Position numbers and translations under genes: made by a program. Shown in pieces: positions 45,254-57,060 of a DNA stretch of 64,000 nucleotides (its first letter is position 1; each line of letters opens with the position of its first letter). The stretch is from Sycobia sp. Sy_11 (taxonomy: Eukaryota > Arthropoda > Insecta > Hymenoptera > Epichrysomallidae). The stretch covers positions 1,051,001-1,115,000 of the forward strand of contig JACCIC010000096.1 in NCBI GenBank assembly GCA_018907035.1. Direction: 5' to 3'. A model generated the notes under the pieces. That model saw only the letters and a program-made list of their open reading frames with translations. It was not told where the DNA came from and did not search any database.

Positions 45254-46279
45254 GTGAGTTTTCTTAAAAGGATGATAAAAATTGAGGGCTATTTGGTCGA
45301 ATCCTTTGTTTAATATACGATTAATCGACGATTATTTGAATTTACTAAATTCTATTCAATTCATAACAAACGTCATATTGATGTATAGCAAATTGGTCAA
45401 GTATGTTTTTTACTTATACCGCAGTATTACAGAAAAATCGGCTGTTACAGATTGTAATTCATTAGTATACATTATGCAGCCTTGCGCCAGACATTAATTG
45501 CATTTTTTTAATATATAACTCATAAATATGATAATTTTACGAGCAAGAATTTTTTATTGGCAATTTAAGTTTTATATGCGGTTAGATATAATGTATGTAA
45601 TAATATAATATGTACGTTATATTGAGATAGTACCGTATCACTGACATATAACGAAAACTTTCATTTCTAATTTCCATATTGTTCACTATTTGTGCCCTTT
45701 TTGTGATAAGGTATATGGCTGAACCTTCTGCGCCTATAGCGACGGGAAAGCTAAAAATGAATTTCCATAAATATTGAAGACAAAGGTAGGATGTAGCAAT
45801 GTAAAGCATTGCGGAATTTAATTTCTCATAAACGTGGTAATTCTAGAAGAATCAACGTAAAGCGATAAAGAGTTTATATCTTTGTAAAATTGCGTTTCTT
45901 TTACAAAGTCAATTTTTCAGAAATGCAATTACATTATTGTAAAAATAAAGACGTATTCTCACATTGTGTGGCCTGTCATCATTGCATATGTATAATCTTT
46001 GGTGAATGTCATAAAATGAATTTATTCGATTTTATAATGTGAATTTTTACAACAGAATATACTTGAAATTTACAGAAGTAATTCGTGGTAAAGTATTTTA
46101 TAATTGAGATGTTCGCAGCACTACTTTTAAAATTTTAGGTATATTCAGGGTGGAAGAGAGAACGAGAGAGAAAAGTCTGGCTCTTAACCTGACAACAAAA
46201 CGTAGCAAATCAGTTTTTATGTCTATATATAAAGCTATGTTGCATTATGCACCAGTCTGTAAAGATGCAATTTTTTTCC
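45254..46279. other. A+T-rich stretch, intron if the first exon is real
   Basis: Nothing seen. Confidence 0.4.
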
Positions 46280-46660
46280 TCATCCAATTATGACTCGATT
46301 GGCGAGGAAAGAAAGCAATTGCACCGCCTGGCCAAGGTCCAAAGTTCCAGAGGGAAAAAAATCCGGGTTTCGCTTTAGAATCGCGGTATCTCGATTACTT
46401 CCTTTCTCTCCTTTCTCTCCTTTATCTTCTCTTTTCATTTGATTCAACGTATTGTTTTTCTCCTCCATGTTTTTTATTTTAAATCGCACGTACGTCTCAG
46501 TAATGAAAGGAAATGAATTAACAACTGATTGGCTGCGTACTGTTCGACTGTCATAATGTGTGTCTATTTCGCGAGAGTGGATATTATGTATAACTATTTT
46601 TGCAATGGTTTTCATAATTTTTGTATTAAAATGACTATTCGATTCTCTAGATTTTCTCAT
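46280..46660 (-). CDS. Candidate ORF, 126 codons, unknown
   Basis: The longest non-microsatellite frame in this A+T-rich part. Begins MRKSRESNSHFNTKIMKTIA, is polar and basic with a Lys/Glu/Gly stretch (KREDKGEKGEKG) from a local GAGAAAG repeat, and ends in a hydrophobic tail (FLANRVIIG). A frame of this length is expected about once by chance in a window this size, and I see no splice or Kozak support. Confidence 0.15.
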   Translation of the reverse strand: MRKSRESNSHFNTKIMKTIAKIVIHNIHSREIDTHYDSRTVRSQSVVNSFPFITETYVRFKIKNMEEKNNTLNQMKREDKGEKGEKGSNRDTAILKRNPDFFPSGTLDLGQAVQLLSFLANRVIIG

Positions 46661-46848
46661 GATATAAATAATGAATTAAGTAAAATTTAAATACATATTA
46701 AATATTGCATACATATTAAAATCCAAAGGTTAACTGATTATAAAAGTGATAAAATTACTCTTAATAAAAAATTTAAAGACTATACCGATCACGAGTAAAA
46801 TCAAGCAAATATAAACTATCAAATGAAGAAGGTAAAAATGTTTTTGTC

Positions 46849-46867
46849 TCTTTCTCTCTCCCTCTCT

Positions 46868-46922
<55 letters not shown>
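46849..46922. repeat. (CT)n microsatellite
   Basis: About 36 CT units with a TTCTC break. Confidence 0.95.
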
Positions 46923-46926
<4 letters not shown>

Positions 46927-47009
46927 ATTTTTCATCTATTGCTCACCCCCTCTCTCGTACGGACGATTTAATTGCGAATCTTAAAACCTCGACAGTTCTC
47001 TCATTTCAG

Positions 47010-47075
47010 AGCACTTCGAGAGAAAGGAGGAATAAAGGCTTATAACTTTTACTTTGTTCTCAATGGCTTTCCGCA
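47010..47075 (+). CDS. Candidate small internal exon, 22 codons
   Basis: Good acceptor (GTTCTCTCATTTCAG) and donor (CCGCA|GTGAGA) bound 66 nt that read ALREKGGIKAYNFYFVLNGF plus a split codon. Length is a multiple of three. Small size limits certainty. Confidence 0.22.
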
Positions 47076-48307
47076 GTGAGAATGTTGAATTTTCCAGGAT
47101 GTCAGTGCCTGTGAGAAATCGCACTTCGTATAAAAGATAAAAGTTGGCGAATGGACGATTGCTCAGATATGTTAGCTCAAGAGGTAGTCCGGGGCGTCAG
47201 CGACGAAAAATTCCAAGTGGGAATGTGAGATGAAGAGGAATAAAGACAGGTAGAGACATAGGGAGAAAGAGACGGAGAGAAAGAGAGGGAGAGAGAGAGA
47301 GAGATACAGCAAACGAGAGAAGGAAGAAAAAGGATACTTTTTATAATCATGATCTTTTTATGAATTCTTGGATATTTGAGATTCAAAGGTTGTATAATAT
47401 TTTCTGAAAGTTGAAGCTCTTCGAGGCTATTATATCATTATTATTATTATTATTTGTTAGACTTTTCATACTATTTTTTTCAGTTCGAACTGACGTACTA
47501 GTATTAAGACAAAAGTTTTTGACGTAAGTATTGTGCACGAAGACTCGGAAATCATCAGCTTTATTCTCGCACTTTGAAATAATGAATGCTTTTAACGAGG
47601 CAAGATGCAGTGGAAACTTCGTAGAGAGCAGATAATCGTTCAGAACGATCATTATCTAAAAAAAACTATGTTCTTATTTCACAATATTTTAGTTGCTTTA
47701 TAAGAAATATTTGCGTTTGGAGAATGGAATTGGACGAAGATAATGAATAAAACATAATTCTTTGATTTTTAATTAAATAAATTGAAGCTTTGATTTCAAA
47801 TTATTTTTTCGATATTTAAAAAGTATAAAAAATTCTCATGGGTGATGTTACTTTTAGACAGTTTGACAAAGATGAATCTAGAGTAAATATATTGATCTTG
47901 ATTTAAAGAAAATATTATTTCAAGTTTGTTACAAATTTTATAAGTCGTAATAATTATTAATTTATTATTAATAATTATTAAGTAAAGAGTTAAAACTTAT
48001 TAAGCCATGACTTTTTGTATAATTTTTTTTCTTATTTTTCATGAGTATAGGCGCACACTAGCTTTTCAGCTACAAGTGATGATTATTCTTTATAGTGATA
48101 TATTATTTTATATGCGCTGTATCAATTCGCCCGGTATTATTCGACATTTCTCGCTAAATAACGAAATATTGTCGATTTACATTTTAATATAATACGGATT
48201 CACCGAAAACCCGAGATTTTCCCTAAATCCCCCGGACATGACCGGACGCGTATTCAAGAGCCCATGTATAGATAAAGCGGTCCGAATGGACACCCACGTT
48301 AACCGCC

Positions 48308-48311
<4 letters not shown>
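47076..48311. other. A+T-rich non-coding stretch
   Basis: A (GA) run at 47265-47304 and an A+T palindrome at 47948-47980. No gene called. Confidence 0.45.
47948..47980. repeat. A+T palindrome, 14-bp arms
   Basis: TAATAATTATTAAT (47948-47961), loop TTATT, exact reverse complement (47967-47980). Confidence 0.85.

Positions 48312-48353
<42 letters not shown>
48312..48353. repeat. (TA)n microsatellite
   Basis: About 21 AT units. Confidence 0.95.
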
Positions 48354-48356
<3 letters not shown>

Positions 48357-48406
48357 GCTGTGGTATAATTCGCGCGACTACGACCAGCGCATATAAAGCG
48401 TCCAGG

Positions 48407-48484
48407 ATGCGGTATCCGCAAGTCAATACCGGTGGCCCGGCTACGCGAGCGCTACAAAGGAAACGGATGGCTCTCCAGAGGTGA
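48407..48484 (+). CDS. Weak candidate small ORF or first exon, 25 aa
   Basis: MRYPQVNTGGPATRALQRKR then MALQR to TGA, with an AG|GTGACT donor at the end. G+C-rich patch between two (TA)n arrays; TATAAAG at 48393-48399 is too close to act on this ATG. The opposite strand is also open. Confidence 0.14.
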   Translation: MRYPQVNTGGPATRALQRKRMALQR

Positions 48485-48573
48485 CTACCATCTCGAGTCC
48501 CGTGTATCCCACCGATTACTCGTGAGCGACGAGTAGGCCCAAGATCCTGATGGTATGATAATGCGATGACAAA

Positions 48574-48578
<5 letters not shown>

Positions 48579-48631
<53 letters not shown>
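48579..48631. repeat. (TA)n microsatellite
   Basis: About 26 AT units, then CATACATACAT. Confidence 0.95.
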
Positions 48632-48635
<4 letters not shown>

Positions 48636-50270
48636 CATACATTAGATCGAAAGATACATAGATACATTCGACATCGGAGCCAAAGTGTGATTGGTCGTAC
48701 GCAACAGAAGATACGAGGGGAGAGAAAAAAATCCCTTCAATGATGATTTATTATATATTTCACGTCGCGTTCGGGTAGGTCCATTAATTTGAATGAATGA
48801 TGTCGATGTTATCGTAATGGGCGTATGTTTAGCTTAAGTGGAACAACTCAGTTCCGTGCGGACTTCTTTTACGAGTTTACTTTTTTTTTTAAAAAAAGTT
48901 TTAATAATTGATAACTTCGATCATCAACTTGTATTTGTATAGATCCTGATGCATTTCTCAGAATCACAGCTTCCTTCTTTACTTAAAGATGATATAAATA
49001 TACATTAAAAAAGTCATTAAGGAATTACTTAAAGAGACATATATTAATAGGTATATACGTATGTAAATTTACTACAATCAAAAAATATACCTATATACCT
49101 ATATAAAATTTTTTGATATAGTTTATTTCAGGTATAAATCATTATCTCGCAGGAAATAGTTATCTATCGATCAAATACTCAAAATAATTGTAATAAAAAT
49201 TCTTCGTGTTCAGGTGGCAGGTGGCTGTCCAAATAGAATAAAATTTCAAGTAATTTTTATGTAAAAGAAAGTGGACACTCGTAAAATTGAAGAAAATATA
49301 CTTCTGAAACAATGAAAGCAGCTGTAATTTATAAATACTTAATAACAAAATAAGCAAACGTATAACTAGTGTTCTTCTATATGAAAATATCCTGCATTTG
49401 TTAGATTGAAATAATACTATTTTTTATTGTATTCGAATATATAAGCGGTATTAATGTCAGTATTTTCTATACTATATATTTTATAAATAATAAATGAACA
49501 CAAAAAGTGGTTTGTTTCAAAGACTATACTTATGTAAAATCCAATTCTGATTGGGGTTCATTAAATGAAACGTGTGGATTTAGTACATTGGAATACATAA
49601 TTGTATATAAAGATAGTCACGTCTCTACATATATCCTTCTTTTTTCATATTTCCTGTAATTTATACCATTTATGGTCGAAATTTCGAACTGAAAATTAGT
49701 TATTCTCATTCTAAGCCATGTCTTACACTTGGATATCGTATACTTTACGTCTGGAAAAGAGGTAAAATTTTATGCAAATTTCATCTATGAAATATGACTG
49801 ACAAAACTATTTTACTTATGTAAGGATTATAAAGAGCCTGTAATGCGGTATTGAATGACTTCCGTAACTTGATTAATAATTGTATGTCAAATACATCGAG
49901 GTTTCACCTTATTACACAGAAAAAGAATTTCAATATAAAAAATACTCTCGCGGACTTCTTCAGTGTATATTCCTCTAGAATTTGTGTAAAATCTACAATT
50001 CAATAGTTCTACAGAATTCTTCTAAATGAACTTAATTAGAAAAATAATTTTCTAAGAAACCATTGCAGATTCTACTTGATGGCATTGAATAATAAACAGA
50101 AAATAATGCTGTTCTACAGTCCATTGCCATACTATTTATACGTTAATTCTATTTTCTTGATCAAAAATCTTTAACGCACCTGTACTTTAAGAACGCATAC
50201 GTAAACAAAGTTCGACCAAACACCTATCCAACAAATTTTCAATAGCACTTGCGATCGAATAGTAAGAAAA
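48632..50270. other. A+T-rich non-coding stretch
   Basis: Contains an inverted repeat ATAGGTATATACGTAT (49047-49062) / ATACCTATATACCTAT (49087-49102), 15 of 16 paired. No gene called. Confidence 0.48.
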
Positions 50271-51080
50271 AAATACCCCCCCCCCTCTATCCGACCCGAG
50301 CAGCAATCTCCATCGTCGCCAAGTAGCGATCTCCGCGTACGTACCGACCTGCAACCTTGCCCATTCTCGTCAAATCGATCAAGTGCTATTCGCCGCGACA
50401 GTAAACTCCGCGGTGCGATGTGCCTACGTTCAAATGAGGGAGAGAAAAAAGTACTCGAGCAATCCCCATCCCCAGCCGGAGGCGAACGAGCGATTCGGCT
50501 CGGGTTTCGCGCCACGAATTTCGCCCCGTCGCTCCGCGAAGCGGGTCGGCGAGCCCCTTGTCCCTCCCGCCCTCCCGCGGCCACGACGCGGCTCTCAAAA
50601 TCTCGGCCGCGCCAAAGTCAGCCCCGCTGCGGCGCGCGTCGGGTCTCGGCCGCGAATGCACGTGCATATCTACATATAATACATGCATACGCCCGCGCGT
50701 ACGTTTGTATTTCTATGCATATGTATATGTGGGAAACGGAGTCAGTGGGCCGGGGAGTGGGGGTGGGGTGGGGCTCCGACCTTCCTTGTAGGTTAACGGC
50801 CCCCGGTCACGCGGCATTCTCTCTCGCGCACCAGCGCGCGGTGTAAGTCCGCGATGCGAATGCGCCCGCGCGCGTGTCTGGATGGCGGTGAGCCTGGGCA
50901 TGAGGGGCAGCAGCAAGGGGTGGCGAGCCTTGCCCGATGGACGCGTTTACGGGCACAGCAGTGGGACATTTATGCGAAATAGGGGAGCGAGGGGACGGGA
51001 TGGGGGAGGGTTTTCAAGCGAGGGTTTGTATGGCAATAGCCACGTGGATACGAATAATTGTAGAGGTATTTTCGTGTATG
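50271..51080. promoter_or_regulatory. Large CpG-rich island with open frames on both strands
   Basis: G+C-rich block. The longest frame is 142 codons on + (50418-50846); - strand frames overlap it. Donor-like signals (ATGGCG|GTGAGC at 50888 on +) could mark a first exon (MRPRACLDG from 50858). Overlapping frames and low-complexity codons stop me calling a CDS. Likely promoter or 5' UTR region. Confidence 0.3.
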
Positions 51081-51171
51081 TGTGGCAGAGAGTGGGTTTA
51101 AAGACTTTCTCCAACTTTTCAGATGTATGGGTTCAGCGTTGCTCGCTGTTACTGAAATGGTTTTCTCTCTT
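51081..51171. other. Non-coding stretch
   Basis: Contains an acceptor-like CTTTCTCCAACTTTTCAG ending near 51120, with no clear exon after it. Confidence 0.3.
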
Positions 51172-51205
51172 TCTATCTCTCTCTCTCTCTCTCTCCTCTC
51201 TCTTC
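51172..51205. repeat. (CT)n microsatellite
   Basis: CT run ending in a TTCATAG acceptor-like site (51209). Confidence 0.92.
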
Positions 51206-51643
51206 ATAGAACAATGCCACGTATTTAGTCAGAATATGAACTGGCGAAAAAAATTTAATTGAGAAATAAGATATCATATAAAGCTATCATAAAAAGAATT
51301 ACAGACAATTGACAAACACCGATATAACTCCAATGATCAAAAGATAATAATGACAATAATCCATTATTACTCTTTAAAAAGACAATAATCCATGATTATT
51401 CTAGCGAAACCTCGACAGAATTATTATCAACACAAATGTCCTTCATTCAGACACTGAACTATAGAAACTTTTACGAAAGTAATACTAGACAACCTTTCTA
51501 TAGAAGACTTTAAATTTCGATCTTTCTTATAGCTATTTAACATGTATTTCTTTCAAGCGCTATGCTGGAATTATTCGATTCGAAACAATGTCAGAAGAAT
51601 TTTAGTTATTTCAAGACTCATAATGATAAAACTTAAAAATTAT
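51206..51643. other. A+T-rich non-coding stretch
   Basis: Nothing seen beyond a short open tail (to 51262). Confidence 0.4.
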
Positions 51644-52009
51644 TTATGCATAGCTAGTCGGGGCGATGGAAAATACAATGAGAAACTTGATCCACGAAAA
51701 TTGACTCGCGATTTCTAATAAAGTTTTTGCATATAAATTTATCTTGAAGTGGACTGTTCTAACGATAAAAGCCGCTTGAAGCAAGGAATTTCGTGTATTC
51801 ATGGGTATTGTTGGTAACGGATAGTTTTCGTGCCTTTGTAAGGTACGAATGAGAACACAGGATTTCGTGACATTTATAAATAGTCGGCAGAGAGATAACA
51901 CAGTTGCCGTTTCCAACGTATATCCAAAATCCTCCCCTACCGCCCTTCCCTTTCTCCCCGCCATCGCGCGCGACAATATTTTCGCTCCGCCGCGCTCTGG
52001 AAAATGCAC
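51644..52009 (-). CDS. Candidate ORF, 121 codons, unknown
   Basis: Begins MHFPERGGAKILSRAMAGRK; the N-terminal 25 codons are in G+C-rich DNA and the rest is A+T-rich with hydrophobic residues. No splice signals. This could be an ORF that opens by chance across the compositional boundary. Confidence 0.16.
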   Translation of the reverse strand: MHFPERGGAKILSRAMAGRKGRAVGEDFGYTLETATVLSLCRLFINVTKSCVLIRTLQRHENYPLPTIPMNTRNSLLQAAFIVRTVHFKINLYAKTLLEIASQFSWIKFLIVFSIAPTSYA

Positions 52010-52354
52010 CTCGACGGGTCGGGAATTTGAGATTTTAGCATAGGTATATATGGAATTCGAGTAACGGGCAGTACAGGACGGGAATTTCTCATTGAATTAA
52101 ATGAGGCAATTCGCCACGCGCAGCTTTCGGTGAAAAATTAAATGGCGCTTCGCGCCTCGCGCACGAAATTTCGCTCGAAATGTTTCGTATTCAGCGATGC
52201 GCGCCGGCAGGGATTTACATGTTCAGCAGAAGCGATGGAATTTGACTCTTTCGCTGTGCATTTATAAAATATTAGACTTATTTTTTCTGTTTTTATTCTT
52301 GTTTTCTTTCTTACCTTTTGTTAAACTTTAAACGAACAAAATAAGCTTGATATT
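52010..52354. other. Mixed stretch with a CpG patch
   Basis: CpG-rich at 52110-52220. No gene called. Confidence 0.38.

Positions 52355-52405
<51 letters not shown>
52355..52405. repeat. Compound (TA)n-(TG)n array
   Basis: About 8 TA then about 18 TG units. Confidence 0.95.
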
Positions 52406-52408
<3 letters not shown>

Positions 52409-52693
52409 CAAATCGTAGACTTATATGTTATTGATGTATGCTTAAGCAATGTTCTAAAAAGTTAATTTTTTTTCAATATATGGAAAAGATTTAACATTGT
52501 CCAACTCTTATTCCACATCCCCTTTAACTTTGATTAATTACGAGTAGAAAGATTCGAAAGAGTGACATCCAATCAGAATAATACTCGTCGGCGTTATACA
52601 TAAAAACTTACATCATTCGATTGCATTCCAGCAGACAATTACCAGTTTTATTTCCAGACCAGCTGCAGCGATAAAACTCTTGCCACGTTCCAT

Positions 52694-52704
52694 AAATAAA
52701 TAAA

Positions 52705-52745
<41 letters not shown>
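52694..52745. repeat. (AAAT)n-(TA)n-(TATG)n array
   Basis: AAAT units lead into TA and then GTAT units. Confidence 0.93.
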
Positions 52746-52891
52746 ACGACAGCCGTCTTTAAATTTTCACTGCACGAATATCCCGAGCCTTCGCTCGAAG
52801 ACTGTTTAACGATTGAGAGCTATCTCTAATACCCACCCCCCGCCCCAACGCTACCGCCGTACGTTCCAAAGATTTTTCAACGACAGCCGTA

Positions 52892-52893
<2 letters not shown>
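52746..52893. other. Short G+C-rich patch
   Basis: C-rich run at 52832-52849. Nothing called. Confidence 0.35.

Positions 52894-52949
<56 letters not shown>
52894..52949. repeat. (TA)n microsatellite
   Basis: About 28 AT units. Confidence 0.95.
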
Positions 52950-52952
<3 letters not shown>

Positions 52953-53020
52953 CGTAGATCCCTTAATTTAGATTCAACGCAGGAACATATCCGTTCGCTA
53001 AATTTTTATTTGTGCACAGA

Positions 53021-53033
53021 ATATGTATGTATG

Positions 53034-53089
<56 letters not shown>

Positions 53090-53092
53090 TAA
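53021..53092. repeat. (GTAT)n-(TA)n array
   Basis: GTAT units then about 22 TA units. Confidence 0.94.
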
Positions 53093-54456
53093 ACGTAATC
53101 GATACCGAACCATTGTACGCATACGCGAAGCTTTTAGGGCGTAGCTCGCGTGAAAAAGAAGAAGAAAAAAGCAGCTTTAAAGCCTGTCGAAAATAAATCA
53201 GACAAATATTCCTGCGTTTCCATACATCCGGTACTTATTTTGCCTGCGAAACTATTTATATGGCTTTACTTTTTTGTGGCTTCTGAAAGTCATAGTGACT
53301 TATTATATACATATAGGTGGTACATAGTGCAAAACTATAGAGAACCGCAAAAATATTTAAAACGAAAAAGATGCATATCGGTTTAAAGTGCTAAGGTAGA
53401 TGAAGTTTTTATCGAACCGATTGATTTTTTAAAATAAAAAACACAGATAAAATTGTGCACGTTTTATCTGATTTTAATATTTATGAAATAATAAAGAAAT
53501 ACCACTGTTAGTTAATCCTCAATTTCATCATAGAGTAAGCAATAAAGTCTTCACAAATTTATTTAAAAAATTAAAAACTCAAATTCTAACTAATAAATTA
53601 TTAATAAATTACTATTAAATTAACTAATCAATTTTAACACTCAAATATATCTTTCAATTTGTCACATTATAAAAACAAATGCAGAAAATTTTGAACAAAC
53701 GTAGATCTGCAGTAGAATCTAATTTTCAAAATTTTGCAAATATATATTTATACGCCATTAAATTAGCAACTAGCTTCGATCGCCTAAATATTAACGACCA
53801 ATATAATGTTTGCAACGAGCCAATACCCATATTTATTACATCTCACAATATACCAAAGCCCATTGCCAAACGTTCGTTCAATATCCAAACACTTCCTTGT
53901 TAACTTTAAATGATAATACAGATTGTATAATAAACGTAATCGACTAAAAATCTAGGAATTGAAAAGGGTCGGTAACGACGAGCGCGTCCTCCGTTGCGAC
54001 CCCGCCCCGTGCGCCAGAAGAAAGTATTTCCGCCCATCCGATTTCGGCTCGCCCGACGCGTCGCTGTTGTCCCCACACAGGTATCGATATATATATAATC
54101 ACACGGTTCAAAGTGGTTGCGCCCCGCTGAATTCTTTCCGATGTCTGCTTTGGAGAGAGAGATAAAGAGAATCAGTGAGGGGCGAGGTGCGAAACATGTT
54201 TGATCGTTCAAAAATTTCTTCTAAAGAAATTTTTTGCTCTGTCTATGTCTGTCTGTGTGTCCTTTTTTTATTTCCCTCCCACGTTATTTGTTTCTCCATT
54301 TCGTGCTTATTTATATGTCTGTTTCTTTTATTGGCTGAGAATCACACAAGCAACCGTAGTCGCAAGTGACTAATGTCTTTTCAAACACGAGATCTTTACA
54401 ATTGATTTTTTTGGACAGTTTGATTTATAATATATATATCTTATATCTCTATATAC
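53093..54456. other. Non-coding stretch with weak frames
   Basis: A 74-codon frame at 53679-53903 (+ strand) has mixed codons (starts MQKILNKRRSAVESNFQNFA) but no splice support. A G+C-rich patch lies at 53960-54080. Confidence 0.38.
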
Positions 54457-54594
54457 CGCCTATATCTCTCTCTTTTTTCTCCCTTTCTATTTATATTTCT
54501 CTCTTTCTTCCAGCTATTCTTCAGCCCTAAATAGGATTTCGCTCTGGTTTTCAGTGGAAGGACTCTAAGCATCTCGAATAAGGTTTTATTTTAG

Positions 54595-54699
54595 TTCTGT
54601 TGATGGAGGGAATGAATGCAGCTTTGGAGAGCGCGTTGGAAATTTTCGTGAACTCGAAGCGAGAGATTTGGAAGAGCATTTCGAAATTCAAGCTCGCGA
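54595..54699 (+). CDS. Candidate internal exon with stacked acceptors, 35 codons
   Basis: Four acceptor-like sites precede it (after 54515, 54526, 54554 and TTTTATTTTAG at 54594). From the last one the frame reads LLMEGMNAALESALEIFVNS then KREIWKSISKFKLA, and ends at overlapping strong donors (A|GTGAGT and GA|GTAAGT, 54700-54706). The peptide is helical and charged. An alternative exon from the first acceptor reads YSSALNRISLWFSVEGL-stop. No family recognised. Confidence 0.28.
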
Positions 54700-55130
54700 G
54701 TGAGTAAGTTGAATTTTGAGTAGAAGTAAAAATTATATACTATTATTCTCGTTAGATGGCTGCGTTTACCTCTAGTTCGACGGCAGAAAGACGAGATTTT
54801 ACTAGATTTTCAAATTGAATATATATATATATATCTTAATCAAATAAGGTATACAATTTTCTTTAGGCATCGTCCATATCGCTACATAGACCATAAAAAT
54901 CTATCGAGCTCTCATTATATTCAGAAACAAGAAACCAATCTGCATAATCTTCCTAATAAGAGCCGTAAAGTTACGGCCGGAGAAAGAGTATCAAAGTAAA
55001 ACTTTTCATCACAGTAAAATTATAATTTTCATTCTAAGCAGTGTCAAACCGTAACTTTTACGCCTTCCATTTCATAACGGGTTATGCGTGAAGCATTGCA
55101 CGATTTTATTGCTCTTTATATTCTTTACAG
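54700..55130. other. A+T-rich stretch, intron if flanking exons are real
   Basis: Nothing seen. Confidence 0.35.
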
Positions 55131-55207
55131 CCCTGAATTTATTGAAATATATGAAATCTAAGCCTTGGGTTAAATTACGAAAGCCATTATTTATGAATAA
55201 ACTTTAA
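55131..55207 (+). CDS. Weak candidate terminal exon, 24 codons
   Basis: A good acceptor (GCTCTTTATATTCTTTACAG) precedes a phase-2 frame LNLLKYMKSKPWVKLRKPLF then MNKL-stop: basic, Lys-rich. Two other frames close at once. Short, A+T-rich codons; chance is likely. Confidence 0.16.
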
Positions 55208-56379
55208 GGACTCTTAATATTTATTCTCTGTAATAATATTGTATTGATGTATCCTTTTTAAACGATTTCTAAGTTATTTATATTACTATGCTGACAATAA
55301 TATCGATTTTGATTGTATTAGTTTTCTTTATAAGATCAAAGAGAGCTAATAAATGATGTTTTATGAAAATTCAAGAAGGAGAGAGAGAAAGTCCTAAACA
55401 AAATGAAACACTTGACCTCGTATTCTAATATATATAGAGCATCTTTTATTTTCAAACAAAACTGAAACTAGAATTTTATTTAAAAAATTAATAAGCTATT
55501 GAAAACCGTAAGAAGCATAGGGTACTTACAGAAAAAATTGATTTTTAGTAAATACTTTTAAATTAATTCGCCTGAACCTCAAGTCATTAAATATGTTATT
55601 TATAATTACTCATGTATCCTTACAATTTTTGGATTTAAAATTTTCAATGTCTTCATTCCCCTATTATTGTGATTGAGACCAAACTGGATAGTAACCAATT
55701 TTTATAACAAGACTCGTCCGTGCGTTTATCAAGTCATAAAAATAAAAGGAATCGATTTTTTTTATTAAATTGGTTCTAAACTTAACTCAGTATATGTATA
55801 TAAAAGGATTTTCCAATTATCAAAATCCTTAGAAATAATAGCCATATAAATCAGCAGTTGCCTCATGCTCGCCCGACCAGCCTTAAATCTTCCACAAATT
55901 CTTAAAATGTCGGGAGCGATTCGGAAAGAACTACTGAACCGATTGCGCTGAAAATTGCATTTCACGAGACCTATATCCAAAACTTTCATGATGATAACAT
56001 TGATTAATTGAAATTTTATTTTATAAAGGTATATAAGTAATGTAAAAGAAAAAACGAACATTTATACATTTTTGAGAACGAGACTATTTTTTTCGGTTCA
56101 CAATTCATCATTCTTTCTAGTTTATTTTATGGGATCGAGCCAATAGGGTATCGTGAAATTTCATTTTAATTATGTTTTGATATGTAGAAAAACCAAAATC
56201 ACAACAGTCCTCTAATTACTCTTTTTACAGCAGTAAATTCTAAGAGATTTATAGCCCGAGAAAAGAAAATTTTTAATTACAAAAGTTTACAACGACGTTT
56301 AAGTAATAAGAAAAAACTTTTATCAAAGTGACAAGTGGCTTATTGGTATCTCCCAAAAAAACGTACCAGTCACTGCACA
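55208..56379. other. A+T-rich stretch with a possible repeat fragment
   Basis: On the - strand, 55931-55960 reads GCAATTTTCAGCGCAATCGG then TTCAGTAG, a motif of the AATCGGTTCAG type seen in many insect interspersed repeats. Family not assignable by eye. Confidence 0.25.
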
Positions 56380-57060
56380 AAAGTACGCTTCGCCCCCTCT
56401 CCCTCCAGCGGCCTTTAATCACTTCACAAATCGCAGCGAGAACATAATAAACGCAATGAATCTTCTCGCCTAACCCTGCGCGTCGACGGGATACAAAGCA
56501 ATGCCGCAGGCCGCGAATGGCGAGCGATAAAAGCAACGTCAGCTGCGAGGTTCATCAAGCCACCTCCTCGAGTTTATTAAGGGACCGGCCGCGGGGCCAC
56601 TTTGACGAGGCGATTACCCCCGCCCGCCACCCGGCAAAACCCCAACGGGCTCTATAACGAAAAGCCCTTCGATGCGTGCGCGATGGATTAACCAGCGTGA
56701 AATTAGTCGGTTAAAGCTGTAGAGGCCTACATAGAGGGCGTCTCGTTTAGCAGCCGCCGATTTACCGCTCCACTCGGCCGAGCATGCGCGCCACGTTGGA
56801 CGAAGCTCGCGGATCGGGCCCGCCCCATCGAGAATACTTTCGAGTACTTTTCGCCGACTTTGTCCGTGGCAATTAGAAGTTTCGCGCGAAGGCGGACGAG
56901 GCTGGATGGGGGAGCGCGAGCGAGTGGGTAGAAGTGGGCTTAAAGCGTATTTCCGAAAGGTCGAATCGTGCGGCGCGGAGCTTATAAATGCGTGGGGCGG
57001 GGGCGAGAATGTGCGAGAGGCGAGGATGAACTACGGGAGGTTCGAATCGTTTTAGCTGAG
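56380..57060. promoter_or_regulatory. G+C-rich non-coding island
   Basis: High-complexity, CpG-rich sequence with many TAAT-type and GC-box-like words but stops in all frames and no exon boundaries. Resembles a conserved non-coding or enhancer island; no gene called. Confidence 0.3.

Noticed and set aside
50418..50846. 142-codon + strand frame
   Set aside because: Several frames on both strands are open over the same G+C-rich block and nothing favours this one.
55931..55960. Interspersed-repeat motif of the AATCGGTTCAG type
   Set aside because: Only a short motif is recognisable; without a family match I did not call an element.
57039..57048. GGTTCGAATC, a perfect tRNA B-box match
   Set aside because: No A box, acceptor stem or cloverleaf could be built around it.
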